Assembly: GCA_959600835.1 (NCBI GenBank)
Contig: CAUGNQ010000049.1
Coordinates: 1-15,758, forward strand
Reading direction: 5' to 3'
Source: an uncultured Collinsella sp.
Lineage (GTDB): Bacteria; Actinomycetota; Coriobacteriia; Coriobacteriales; Coriobacteriaceae
Length of the DNA: 15,758 nt
This document shows positions 1-5,616 of the stretch, in pieces; the stretch's first letter is position 1, and each line of letters opens with the position of its first letter. The position numbers and the translations under genes are program-made. Under the pieces are notes generated by a model. The model did no database searches. It had not been told where the DNA came from and worked only from the letters and a program-made list of their open reading frames with translations.

Positions 1-251
1 GGCGGCTGGTCCGGTCCGACCGGGCCGCGCGGCAAGGAGATATATTGCCAGACCGCGAAGCCCTGTGGGTCGTCAATTCCACTCTTCACAAGTCCTACAC
101 AACATATCGCTTTCTATAGGTAATAGAAAGACTGGTGCGGATCTTCCGCACATATCAGATGATGACCCTTTGGTTCAGGAATATATAGAGATCGGTCACC
201 TATATGTGTTTATCTACCCGCGCTTTTAGCAATGTAAACCGCGCTTCAGAT
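1..251. other. Window-edge region with small hairpins; no certain gene
   Basis: All three plus-strand frames stay open from the window edge, to stops at 117-119, 121-123 and 227-229. One minus frame is open from about position 90 to the edge. None has a start, ribosome binding site or motif that I can tie to a family. The frame ending at 119 has the most GC-rich-organism-like codon use and could be the tail of a plus-strand gene. Two perfect small inverted repeats follow: 110-117/123-130 (CTTTCTAT, 5-nt loop) and 135-141/145-151 (GTGCGGA, 3-nt loop). Neither has a T-tract, so I do not call a terminator. Positions 150-250 are AT-rich compared with the rest. I cannot decide which gene, if any, reaches in from the left. 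Confidence 0.3.
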
Positions 252-287
252 AAAAAGAGGGAGTGCCGCGCACAACGCGACACTCCC
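252..287 (-). terminator. Rho-independent terminator of infC-rpmI-rplT
   Basis: On the minus strand a 12-bp stem (GGGAGTGTCGCG with CGCGGCACTCCC, one G-T pair, loop TTGTG) is followed by TCTTTTT. It lies 22 bases past the rplT stop codon and is the strongest terminator in the window. Confidence 0.9.
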
Positions 288-308
288 CTAGCGATTCAAG
301 AGAATCTA

Positions 309-668
309 TTAGGCCTCGAGAGCCTTCTTGGCGATGGTAGCCAGCTCGTTGAAGGACTCGATGTCCTCGTAAGCCATCTGAGCCAGGACCTTGCGGTCGA
401 GCTCGATGCCGGCAACCTTCAGGCCGTGCATGAACTGAGAGTAAGAGATGTCGTTCAGGCGAGCAGCAGCGTTGATACGAGTGATCCAGAGAGAACGGAT
501 CTCGCGCTTCTTGTTGCGGCGATCACGATACTGATACTGCAGGGAGTGCTGGACCTGCTCTTTAGCATGCTTGTAAGTACGCGAAGCGGCACCATAGTAA
601 CCCTTCGCACGGTGCATAACGGTACGGCGCTTCTTCTTGGCGGCAACAGCGCGCTTAATACGTGCCAT
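309..668 (-). CDS. rplT: 50S ribosomal protein L20
   Basis: This 119-residue, very basic protein matches L20 along its whole length. It has the usual MARIKRAV start, a lysine/arginine-rich N-terminal extension (about residues 1-60) that threads into 23S rRNA, and a globular C-terminal half containing SYSQFMHGLKVAGIELDRK. L20 is needed early in 50S assembly, and in several bacteria it also represses its own operon by binding the mRNA leader. A clear AGGAG box lies upstream of the ATG. It is the last gene of the infC-rpmI-rplT operon, 46 bases after rpmI, and is followed by a strong terminator. Length and start are normal. Confidence 0.98.
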   Translation of the reverse strand: MARIKRAVAAKKKRRTVMHRAKGYYGAASRTYKHAKEQVQHSLQYQYRDRRNKKREIRSLWITRINAAARLNDISYSQFMHGLKVAGIELDRKVLAQMAYEDIESFNELATIAKKALEA

Positions 669-714
669 GTTCTATCAACTCCTAGACGGTAAAACGAAAA
701 ACGGGAACGCGAAC

Positions 715-906
715 TTAGGCGAGACGCGACTTGATGACCTTGCGGTCGGCAGCGGCGATCTCGGTCTCCTGACGGAAGCCACGCTTACGCTTGGTGGACT
801 TCTTGCTCAGGATGTGGCTCTTGAAAGCCTTGGCGCGCATAAGCTTGCCGGTACCAGTCTTGCGGAAACGCTTCTTGGTGCCGCTGTGGGACTTCATCTT
901 AGGCAT
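715..906 (-). CDS. rpmI: 50S ribosomal protein L35
   Basis: This 63-residue basic protein carries the L35 signature: MPKMKSHSGTKKRF at the N-terminus, a central GKLMRAKAFKSHIL stretch and a basic tail. L35 is a small late-assembling component of the large ribosomal subunit. An AAGGAG box sits just upstream of the ATG. It lies 32 bases downstream of the infC stop and 46 bases upstream of rplT, the conserved infC-rpmI-rplT order of bacteria. Length is normal and nothing looks damaged. Confidence 0.98.
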   Translation of the reverse strand: MPKMKSHSGTKKRFRKTGTGKLMRAKAFKSHILSKKSTKRKRGFRQETEIAAADRKVIKSRLA

Positions 907-938
907 GAAATACTCCTTAATCGGTTACAGAACACTAG

Positions 939-1493
939 TTACTTGGTATCGCTTGCCGCTTTATCCTCATCGAAGGCGCCCTTAATCGGGGCGAGCAGCA
1001 TAAGCATGTTACGGCCTTCCATCTTAGGCTTGGACTCGACCGTAGCGTAAGGCTTGAGATCCTCGGCGAGACGCTCGAGAACGTTAAGGCCCTGCTCCGG
1101 GTGAGCCATCTCACGGCCGCGGAACATGATGGTGATCTTAACGCGTGCGCCCTTCTTGAGGAAACGCAGAACGTGGCCCTTCTTGGTCTCGTAGTCGCCA
1201 ACGTCGATCTTGGGTCGGAACTTCATTTCCTTGACCTCGACCTTGGACTGGTTCTTACGAGCAGCCTTGGCCTTCATGGCCTGCTGGTACTTAAACTTAC
1301 CGTAGTCCATGACCTTGCAGACCGGCGGCTCCGCGTTGGGAGCGATCTCGACCAGGTCGAGACCCTGATCGTCGGCGACGCGCTGGGCATCGCGGATGGC
1401 GAACAGGCCGAGCTGAGAGCCATCGACGCCAATCAAACGACACGAAGATGCAGTGATCTCGTCGTTGATGCGGGTGTCATCAGACTTAGCTAT
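939..1493 (-). CDS. infC: Translation initiation factor IF-3 (non-canonical AUA start)
   Basis: IF-3 binds the 30S subunit, keeps it apart from 50S and checks start-codon and initiator-tRNA pairing. The protein shows the N-domain motif (RINDEI, then DLVEIAPNAEPPVCKVMDYG), a lysine-rich linker, and the C-domain with KEMKFRPKI and a GREMAHPEQG stretch. The nearest in-frame ATG (1506-1508) has no ribosome binding site in front of it; its own bases are part of a GGAGG sequence (1502-1506). Eight bases after that GGAGG comes an in-frame ATA (1491-1493), giving a 184-residue protein beginning (M)AKSDDTRINDEI. Rare start codons are a known hallmark of infC and allow IF-3 to control its own synthesis. 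The ATG start would give 189 residues. Family call is certain; the ATA start is well supported by spacing. Confidence 0.96.
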   Translation of the reverse strand: MAKSDDTRINDEITASSCRLIGVDGSQLGLFAIRDAQRVADDQGLDLVEIAPNAEPPVCKVMDYGKFKYQQAMKAKAARKNQSKVEVKEMKFRPKIDVGDYETKKGHVLRFLKKGARVKITIMFRGREMAHPEQGLNVLERLAEDLKPYATVESKPKMEGRNMLMLLAPIKGAFDEDKAASDTK

Positions 1494-1501
1494 TTTCCCT
1501 A

Positions 1502-1506
1502 CCTCC
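1502..1506 (-). promoter_or_regulatory. Shine-Dalgarno box that selects the infC AUA start
   Basis: The minus-strand GGAGG overlaps the only nearby ATG, so it cannot serve that codon. Its distance of 8 bases to the in-frame ATA at 1491-1493 is ideal. Confidence 0.75.
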
Positions 1507-1512
1507 ATTCAT

Positions 1513-1547
1513 AAAAAAATAACCCGGCGCTTCTCAGCAACCAGGTC
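1513..1547 (-). terminator. Attenuator terminator in the infC leader
   Basis: On the minus strand, GACCTGG (1541-1547) pairs with CCGGGTT (1521-1527) through seven base pairs including two wobble pairs. The loop itself folds into a GCT/AGC stem closed by a GAGA tetraloop of the GNRA type. Seven T residues follow (1513-1519), one base after the stem. It ends only about 20 bases before the infC start, so transcription stopping here would silence the whole infC-rpmI-rplT operon. Position and form are those of a leader attenuator. Confidence 0.72.
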
Positions 1548-1597
1548 GTACACATAGACTTCCTCGATTTGAGGAAGGGAATCTAAGTTGTATGACC
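1544..1597 (-). promoter_or_regulatory. Long leader hairpin, candidate antiterminator for infC
   Basis: Minus-strand GGTCATACA (1589-1597) pairs with TGTACGACC (1544-1552), with one A-C mismatch. Inside it are TAGA/TCTA and a perfect 7-bp CTTCCTC/GAGGAAG stem with a 5-nt loop (1559-1577). The 3' arm ends in GACC, the same four bases that begin the terminator stem at 1541-1547, so the two folds exclude each other. By analogy with L20 control of infC operons in Firmicutes, L20 may be the ligand, but no L20 site is recognised here. Confidence 0.6.
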
Positions 1598-1610
1598 AGT
1601 CAGCTGCTCA

Positions 1611-1681
1611 TTGGCGCCAAAAGGTGGGAACCCTCGGGTTCCTCTTTAGGGCATTGCGGGAACAACGCCTTGCGAATAATA
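1611..1681 (-). promoter_or_regulatory. Upstream infC leader and possible promoter
   Basis: A minus-strand TATTAT (1676-1681) could be the -10 element; no good -35 lies in front of it. The transcript would have a leader of about 170 bases. It would begin with a perfect 7-bp hairpin GGAACCC/GGGTTCC (1627-1642, 2-nt loop) and then the palindrome TTGGCGCCAA (1611-1620), before the antiterminator and terminator. The promoter is weakly supported; the hairpins are plain in the sequence. Confidence 0.4.
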
Positions 1682-1710
1682 ACACGTACAGCGCGTTATC
1701 ACATTACGTA

Positions 1711-1778
1711 CACGAAAAAGGGACCTTGACCCCCTTGAACGCTCGCTTGCATGTATGGTGCTCGAGGCGAGACTCGAA
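1711..1778 (-). repeat. Direct repeat copy A: tRNA-Leu 3' end plus terminator
   Basis: This 68-bp stretch repeats 1894-1962 with only a handful of mismatches and one 1-base gap. It holds a copy of the tRNA-Leu 3' end (1756-1778), the spacer with TTGCATGTATGG, and a shorter terminator-like hairpin (1718-1722/1732-1736) followed on the minus strand by TTTTT. Confidence 0.85.
1756..1778 (-). pseudogene. tRNA-Leu 3'-end remnant
   Basis: On the minus strand the sequence runs from the T-loop (TTCGAGTCTCGC) through the acceptor 3' strand to CCA. It matches the intact tRNA-Leu at 1940-2026 except for one acceptor base (CTCGAGC in place of CTCGGGC). The rest of a tRNA is missing: upstream sequence is a palindromic spacer. 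This is what an att half-site left by an integrated element looks like, or what remains after deletion inside a tandem tRNA pair. Confidence 0.7.
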
Positions 1779-1792
1779 GGGCCTTCGCTTCG

Positions 1793-1862
1793 CGAAGCCC
1801 CGGGCTTCGGGCGCGTGGCGCCCTCGCCACGCTCCGCTACAAACAGGCCACAGGCCTGTTTG
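1793..1862. repeat. Cluster of three perfect palindromic hairpins
   Basis: Three perfect hairpins follow one another: CGAAGCCC/GGGCTTCG with a 1-nt centre (1793-1809), GCGTGGCG/CGCCACGC with a 4-nt loop (1813-1832), and CAAACAGGCC/GGCCTGTTTG with a 3-nt loop (1840-1862). They fill most of the spacer between the two tRNA-end repeats. No reading frame explains them. They resemble extragenic palindromic elements; none has a T-tract. Confidence 0.75.
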
Positions 1863-1893
1863 CTTAACGCTTCGCGCGCTCACGCGAGTTCGG

Positions 1894-1962
1894 CACGAAA
1901 AAGGGGGCCGCAACCCCCTTGAACGCTCACTTGCATGTATGGTGCCCGAGGCGAGACTCGAA
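1894..1962 (-). repeat. Direct repeat copy B, overlapping the intact tRNA-Leu
   Basis: The partner of copy A (1711-1778). It begins in the tRNA terminator and runs into the T-loop of the functional tRNA-Leu. The two copies lie 115 bp apart. Confidence 0.85.
1898..1920 (-). terminator. Rho-independent terminator of tRNA-Leu
   Basis: Minus-strand AAGGGGG (1914-1920) pairs with CCCCCTT (1901-1907) around a 6-nt loop, followed by T residues through 1898. It lies about 20 bases past the encoded CCA. Confidence 0.85.
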
Positions 1963-2026
1963 CTCGCACGTTGTTGCCAACGGTGGATTTTGAGTCCACT
2001 GCGTCTGCCAATTCCGCCACTCGGGC
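1940..2026 (-). tRNA. tRNA-Leu, anticodon CAA
   Basis: The minus strand folds into a class II (long variable arm) tRNA. The acceptor stem is GCCCGAG (2020-2026) with CTCGGGC (1944-1950), then discriminator A (1943) and an encoded CCA (1940-1942). The anticodon stem is GTGGA/TCCAC with loop CTCAAAA, giving anticodon CAA (1990-1992), which reads UUG. The D-arm (AATTGGCAGAC), the extra variable stem and the T-arm (GCGAGTTCGAGTCTCGC) are intact. A 13-bp palindrome CACGCAATGCGTG lies against its 5' end. A terminator follows at 1898-1920, and a truncated copy of its 3' end lies at 1756-1778. Confidence 0.95.
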
Positions 2027-2065
2027 ACGCAATGCGTGAGTTAGTTTATCACAGCTTTCTACCGA

Positions 2066-3499
2066 TTAGTCCGAAAATGGAACTTCGAGCATTTCGATGA
2101 GTTCGACCGTGCGGAGCATCTCGCGCCGACGGCATCCGCGACCGTCGACCGAAGCCTCACCCATCTGGTTATCGTAAGGGTCCTCGCGCATGCCGTCGAA
2201 AGAGGGCTCAAACTCTGCCTGGAATCGATTGTTGGCCACCATACGCCACGGGTCGAGATTGCCAAAGTAGTGACGGCGGCGCCACTCCTCCCCCATCCTG
2301 CGAGCAGAAGATCCAAATGACACGTCGGCGTTGAGCCATCCGGTCTGCGGCGTATAGAACTCTGCCCAGTCGTGCGACCCCACCGAATCGGGCGCAACAT
2401 ACAGGCCGCTCTGCCAACGGGCAGGCACGCCCGCGATACGGCACATGGTGATAAACGTGAGCGCCATAACGCCGCAATCGCCGCGGAGCGAATGCGCGCA
2501 GTCATCGGCAATAGATCCCAAAAGCAAGTACGGCGGCTGATAGCGATAGTCGATGTACTGCGTCAGGTAATCATAGATAGCACGGGCGCGATCGAGCGGA
2601 TCCTCGAGCCCGTCAATGACACGGGCCGTCAGCTGCTGCAGATACGGCGTGAATGCAATGTGCGGACGGTCCTCGGAAATATCCTCGGGCAGAGGCGCAT
2701 CCATACGCGGGTGAACCGGAAGTGTGCCACCGTAGACATCACAATAAGCAGCATCGATGTGATAACGATAGGTCACCGAAAATAAGTGCTCGCTCGAGGA
2801 AGACCACGAGACGGTACGCGCCGAAGCATTCGCGGGAGCAACAGCACCCTCCGGCGTCATGTCGAGAATCTCGACCCGAGACTGCTGACGGCAGGCAGCC
2901 GCGACGGGAAGCCAAGCGCAAACGGCCTCCCCTTCCAGAGCGCCGGGGACAGACACGGACGCTTTAAGCGTAATGACGCGAGCCAATCCGTTTTGCGACT
3001 CCATCTCCTTGAGCATCTCGTTGCGCAGTGCTATTCCGTCCGTAGAATCGGACCGCATGCCGGGAACCTCTTTGGGATATACGCGAAGCGAATCGAGGAA
3101 GTTGTCGAGAACGAACAGCTCACCATCGATAAAGCGCCAGTCAATACGCTTACGGTCAATCAGATCGTCAAACTGCTCCTCGGAAAACTCAGGCCACTCC
3201 TCGCGAATCATCGTAATAGCCTGATCGCGCGACACCGAAAAATGAAGCGGCGTCTCGAGCATGCGATACCGCTCGGCACGAACACAAGCAGCCAGCGAAG
3301 GCTCGGGGTTCTGCTCCAAAAGGCGATCGCAGGCAGCAACAGCCTGCGTCAAATACCCGGCATCCTTAAGACGAAGAATCTCGGGCGGCAGTCCAACATC
3401 GAGATGACGAAAGTCATCACAGCGAACATCAGCAGAGCAACCAACTGGACCCTCGTCAATAACCTTCCCATCCGAAGGCAGCACATTAATAACAGCCAT
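2066..3499 (-). CDS. Transglutaminase-like (papain-fold) protein
   Basis: The C-terminal half (about residues 285-395) is a transglutaminase-like core. The catalytic Cys is C342 in RGDCGVMALTFITMCRIAGVPAR, shown here as the RGDCG block followed by the GVPARWQSG strand. The His is H376 in SHDWAEFY, and the Asp is D392 in NADVSFG. Bacterial members of this superfamily are mostly cysteine proteases or amidases; the substrate here is unknown. Residues 1-280 are not recognised; they include a helical, TPR-like stretch (about 40-80). No signal peptide or membrane segment is seen, so it is probably cytoplasmic. I chose the ATG at 3499 (477 residues) because GGAG lies 7 bases upstream. A GTG at 3517 would overlap that box. 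It stands alone, between the fba terminator and tRNA-Leu. The function call is at superfamily level only. Confidence 0.85.
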   Translation of the reverse strand: MAVINVLPSDGKVIDEGPVGCSADVRCDDFRHLDVGLPPEILRLKDAGYLTQAVAACDRLLEQNPEPSLAACVRAERYRMLETPLHFSVSRDQAITMIREEWPEFSEEQFDDLIDRKRIDWRFIDGELFVLDNFLDSLRVYPKEVPGMRSDSTDGIALRNEMLKEMESQNGLARVITLKASVSVPGALEGEAVCAWLPVAAACRQQSRVEILDMTPEGAVAPANASARTVSWSSSSEHLFSVTYRYHIDAAYCDVYGGTLPVHPRMDAPLPEDISEDRPHIAFTPYLQQLTARVIDGLEDPLDRARAIYDYLTQYIDYRYQPPYLLLGSIADDCAHSLRGDCGVMALTFITMCRIAGVPARWQSGLYVAPDSVGSHDWAEFYTPQTGWLNADVSFGSSARRMGEEWRRRHYFGNLDPWRMVANNRFQAEFEPSFDGMREDPYDNQMGEASVDGRGCRRREMLRTVELIEMLEVPFSD

Positions 3500-3546
3500 A
3501 CCAAAACTCCAAGTCACTAGAACGCTTGAAGCCCATTGTAGCGAGA

Positions 3547-3572
3547 TAAAAAGAAAGCCCCAACAAGGGGGC
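3547..3572 (-). terminator. Rho-independent terminator downstream of fba
   Basis: Minus-strand GCCCC (3568-3572) pairs with GGGGC (3557-3561) around a 6-nt loop and is followed by TTTCTTTTTA. It lies about 280 bases beyond the fba stop and before the transglutaminase start, so it would end the fba transcript after the repeat region. Confidence 0.7.
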
Positions 3573-3604
3573 CATCAACACCGCTGAACGGTAGTCAAAT
3601 AAAA

Positions 3605-3691
3605 AATTCAGCCTCGTAACCCTGCGGCGTTAAACGAAGGAAGCCCCGTCCCCCGGAACTGCTTCCTTGGCGCGACTTCTGGCAAAGCCAG
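3605..3691. repeat. Direct repeat, copy 1 (~87 bp)
   Basis: It begins AATTCAGCC and ends with the hairpin CTGGC-AAA-GCCAG (3679-3691). It shares most of its bases with copy 2 at 3702-3790, including the blocks GTAACCCTG, ACGAAGGA and GCGCGACTTCTGGC. It lacks the extra right-hand arm that copy 2 has. Confidence 0.85.
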
Positions 3692-3701
3692 TAGCCATCT
3701 T

Positions 3702-3790
3702 AATTCAGCCCAGTAACCCTGTAGCGAGTTAACGAAGGAGGCCCCGTTTCCCCGGAGCTGATTCCGTCGCGCGACTTCTGGCGAAGCCAG
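3702..3790. repeat. Direct repeat, copy 2 (~89 bp)
   Basis: Near-tandem partner of copy 1, 10 bases away. It ends in the hairpin CTGGC-GAA-GCCAG. Differences between copies are scattered, and the terminal hairpin stem is kept. Confidence 0.85.
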
Positions 3791-3830
3791 GTGAGCGCGA
3801 GGGAAACAGCGTAGGGCAAACGGGGCCTCC
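3736..3830. repeat. Long inverted repeat enclosing a small hairpin
   Basis: GGAGGCCCCGTTT (3736-3748) and AAACGGGGCCTCC (3818-3830) are a perfect 13-bp inverted repeat, extended by CCC/GGG after one mismatch. The 69-base interval contains the CTGGC/GCCAG hairpin. No T-tract follows on either side, so I do not call a terminator. As RNA it would be a very stable branched structure directly after the fba stop codon. Confidence 0.8.
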
Positions 3831-3851
3831 GGCGGGAAGTTAAACCGCTAC

Positions 3852-4718
3852 TTACGCCTTGTTGACGGAGCCAAACTCCTCCATGAGCTCCTTGGTGCGG
3901 GCAACGATGTTGTCGCGACCAGGCTTGAGGAGCTTGCGGGGGTCGAAGCCCTTGCCCTGCTGATCCTTGCCAGCCTCGATGTACTCGCGAACGCCCTTGG
4001 CGAAGACGAGCTGCAGGTCGGTGTTGACGTTGATCTTGGAGATGCCCAGGGAGATGGCCTTCTTGATCTGATCCTCGGGGATGCCGGTGCCACCGTGCAG
4101 AACGAGGGGCAGGTCACCGGTCTGGGCCTTAATCTCGCCCAGACGCTCGAAGGAAAGACCAGCCCAGTCGGAGGGGTACACGCCGTGGATGTTGCCGATG
4201 CCGCAGGCGAGGAAGTCGACACCCAGGTCAGCGATCTGCTTGCACTCAGCAGGATCAGCGAGCTCGCCGCTGGAGGTCACGCCGTCCTCGGTGCCGCCGA
4301 TGCCGCCGACCTCGGCCTCGATGGACATGCCCTTGGAGTGGGCAAGCTCAACGAGCTCCTTGGTGCGGTCGAGGTTAAGCTGGAAGGTCTCCTCGTGAGA
4401 GCCGTCATACATGATGGACGTGAAGCCGGCCTCGATGCACTTGAAGCAGTCCTCGTAAGAGCCGTGATCGAGGTGAAGGGCGACGGGAACGGTAACGCCC
4501 GTGGCCTCGACGGCAGCCTTGACCATGTCGGCGCAGACCTTGAAACCGCCCATCCACTTAGCGGCACCAGCGGTGCACTGAAGGATCAGCGGAGACTTGG
4601 CCTCCTCGGCGGCCTGGAGAATAGCCAGGGTCCACTCGAGGTTGTTGGTGTTGAAGGCACCAAGACCGTACTTGCCGGCCTCGGCCTTCTTGAGCATGTC
4701 TGCTGCGTTGACGAGCAT
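3852..4718 (-). CDS. fba: Class II fructose-bisphosphate aldolase
   Basis: It splits fructose 1,6-bisphosphate into dihydroxyacetone phosphate and glyceraldehyde 3-phosphate (reversible; glycolysis and gluconeogenesis) and uses zinc. The class II features are all present. LHLDHG holds catalytic D84 and zinc ligand H85, E134 is in the EAEVGG motif, H178 is in NIHGVY, H208 is in LHGGTGIP, and the phosphate-binding NVNTDLQ strand follows. At 288 residues it has the length of the compact family, similar to Bacillus FbaA or GatY/KbaY-type enzymes. I favour FBA over tagatose-bisphosphate aldolase because no galactitol or tagatose genes are near. The ATG at 4718 is chosen over an upstream extension because AGGAGG lies just before it and the family starts there. 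It is monocistronic, with its own upstream region. Confidence 0.95.
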   Translation of the reverse strand: MLVNAADMLKKAEAGKYGLGAFNTNNLEWTLAILQAAEEAKSPLILQCTAGAAKWMGGFKVCADMVKAAVEATGVTVPVALHLDHGSYEDCFKCIEAGFTSIMYDGSHEETFQLNLDRTKELVELAHSKGMSIEAEVGGIGGTEDGVTSSGELADPAECKQIADLGVDFLACGIGNIHGVYPSDWAGLSFERLGEIKAQTGDLPLVLHGGTGIPEDQIKKAISLGISKINVNTDLQLVFAKGVREYIEAGKDQQGKGFDPRKLLKPGRDNIVARTKELMEEFGSVNKA

Positions 4719-4758
4719 AAAAGAAACCTCCTGTAAGGTTGCTCCGATAACGCCTGAG

Positions 4759-4786
4759 ATTTTACCACGGCGCACCCGAGCATAAA
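4759..4786 (-). promoter_or_regulatory. Possible fba promoter
   Basis: Minus-strand TTTATG (4781-4786), a 16-base spacer and TAAAAT (4759-4764) form a weak sigma-70-like promoter about 40 bases before the fba start. The -10 is good; the -35 is poor. Confidence 0.35.
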
Positions 4787-4807
4787 CGTTCGTTTGTTCA
4801 CGAATAT

Positions 4808-4882
4808 CGTCCAAACAGACTTTTTTGACCGTTTGCCCTACGAAATCGACCCGTTGGGGAAAAATAGCTTGACGTTTGGACG
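4808..4882. promoter_or_regulatory. Inverted CGTCCAAAC elements upstream of fba
   Basis: CGTCCAAAC (4808-4816) and GTTTGGACG (4874-4882) are a perfect 9-bp inverted pair 57 bases apart. CGTTTG also recurs at 4791-4796, 4830-4835 and 4873-4878, and TTGAC(C)GTTTG occurs twice. This could be a set of regulator sites for fba; nothing identifies the protein. Confidence 0.35.
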
Positions 4883-4915
4883 CTTCTCGTGCTTTAAAAG
4901 CCGACTATTAAGCTA
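4860..4915 (-). terminator. Candidate weak terminator after the MBL gene
   Basis: Minus-strand TAGCTT (4910-4915) can pair with AAGCTA (4865-4870), followed by TTTTT (4860-4864). The loop is long (39 bases), with a small GCTTTTAAAGC hairpin inside, and the 5' arm overlaps the MBL stop codon. Weak but in the right place for the end of the recJ-rel-MBL run. Confidence 0.35.
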
Positions 4916-5596
4916 AATCTGCATGAAAGGGTTCTGCATGAGCTCGCGTGCCATGGTGGTCGAATCGCCATGACCGGTTAGGCAAACGGTATCGGGCGGG
5001 AGAAGCCGGGCGAGCTTGGAGAGCGAGCGCAGAATCGCCGCCTCGTCTCCTCCAGAAAGATCGGTGCGGCCGTGCCCACCCGGAAACAGGGTGTCGCCCA
5101 CAAAGGCAATGTTCCCCTGCTCGGTGGCAGCAAACAAGACGATCCCGCCCGGCGTATGCCCTGGCGTCTCGATCACCTGCAGGTAGATATCGCCCACCTC
5201 GATAGCATCTCCCTCGGCGAGCAGGTGCGTCGGCTCCCCGGGGTCAGGCGTCTCAATGCCCCACATAGCTCGCTGTTCCTCGATGTTCGCATGCGGCACC
5301 GCCACATCCTTAGCACACAGCTCATACTGGCAGCCCTCGCCAACGGTGGTTCGCACGCCTGCAACACCACCAACATGATCGGCATGGCCATGAGTGCATA
5401 CGGCGCCAAACACGCGTACGCCGGGATGCTCGGCTCGAATATGCTCCACCAGGCGTTCGCCTTCCCATGCGGGATCGATAATCACGCACTCATTGTCCGA
5501 AATAACAGCATAGCTATTGGTCTGAATGGGACCGTTTACGAGCGTCTCGATCTCGACCGTTCCCTTGGGAGTTAAATCCAAGGACACAGCACTCAT
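4913..5596 (-). CDS. Metallo-beta-lactamase-fold hydrolase (glyoxalase II-like)
   Basis: This 227-residue protein has the full metal-binding set of the glyoxalase II branch of the MBL fold: THGHADH (H69, H71, D73, H74), H147 in TPGHTPGG, D168 in FVGDTLF and H209 in LTGHGD. The GHGRTDL stretch is also typical. Such proteins hydrolyse thioesters such as S-lactoyl thiols, but small bacterial members often have unknown substrates. No signal peptide is seen, so it is cytosolic. The ATG has a GAGGAGAGGG box upstream. It follows rel on the same strand with 84 bases between, which contain a 12-bp hairpin, so cotranscription with rel is likely. The partner thiol in this organism cannot be told from the sequence. 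Confidence 0.9.
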   Translation of the reverse strand: MSAVSLDLTPKGTVEIETLVNGPIQTNSYAVISDNECVIIDPAWEGERLVEHIRAEHPGVRVFGAVCTHGHADHVGGVAGVRTTVGEGCQYELCAKDVAVPHANIEEQRAMWGIETPDPGEPTHLLAEGDAIEVGDIYLQVIETPGHTPGGIVLFAATEQGNIAFVGDTLFPGGHGRTDLSGGDEAAILRSLSKLARLLPPDTVCLTGHGDSTTMARELMQNPFMQI

Positions 5597-5616
5597 GTCC
5601 CTCTCCTCTCTATAGA

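Larger units (their letters stand above)
3500..3851. other. Gene-free stretch between fba and the transglutaminase gene
   Basis: No protein-coding signal is visible in 352 bases. The stretch holds two direct repeats (3605-3691 and 3702-3790), a long inverted repeat (3736-3748/3818-3830) and a terminator reading leftward (3547-3572). Because fba reads through it on the minus strand, most of it would be fba 3' untranslated RNA. Confidence 0.8.

Noticed and set aside
1..123. Collagen-like GPTGPRG peptide in frame 1
   Set aside because: It is only 40 codons from the window edge, all three plus frames are open there, and GC-rich DNA gives Gly-Pro runs by chance.
1500..1700. T-box riboswitch before infC
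   Set aside because: No T-box core (GGGTGG-type sequence) or specifier-loop layout is found; the terminator and antiterminator pair by different sequences.
3605..3790. CRISPR array
   Set aside because: Only two copies, about 88 bp long and 10 bp apart, with scattered mismatches and no cas genes.
4719..4814. 32-residue N-terminal extension of fba
   Set aside because: The family starts at MLVNAADML, an AGGAGG box stands right before the ATG at 4718, and the extension runs through the likely promoter.
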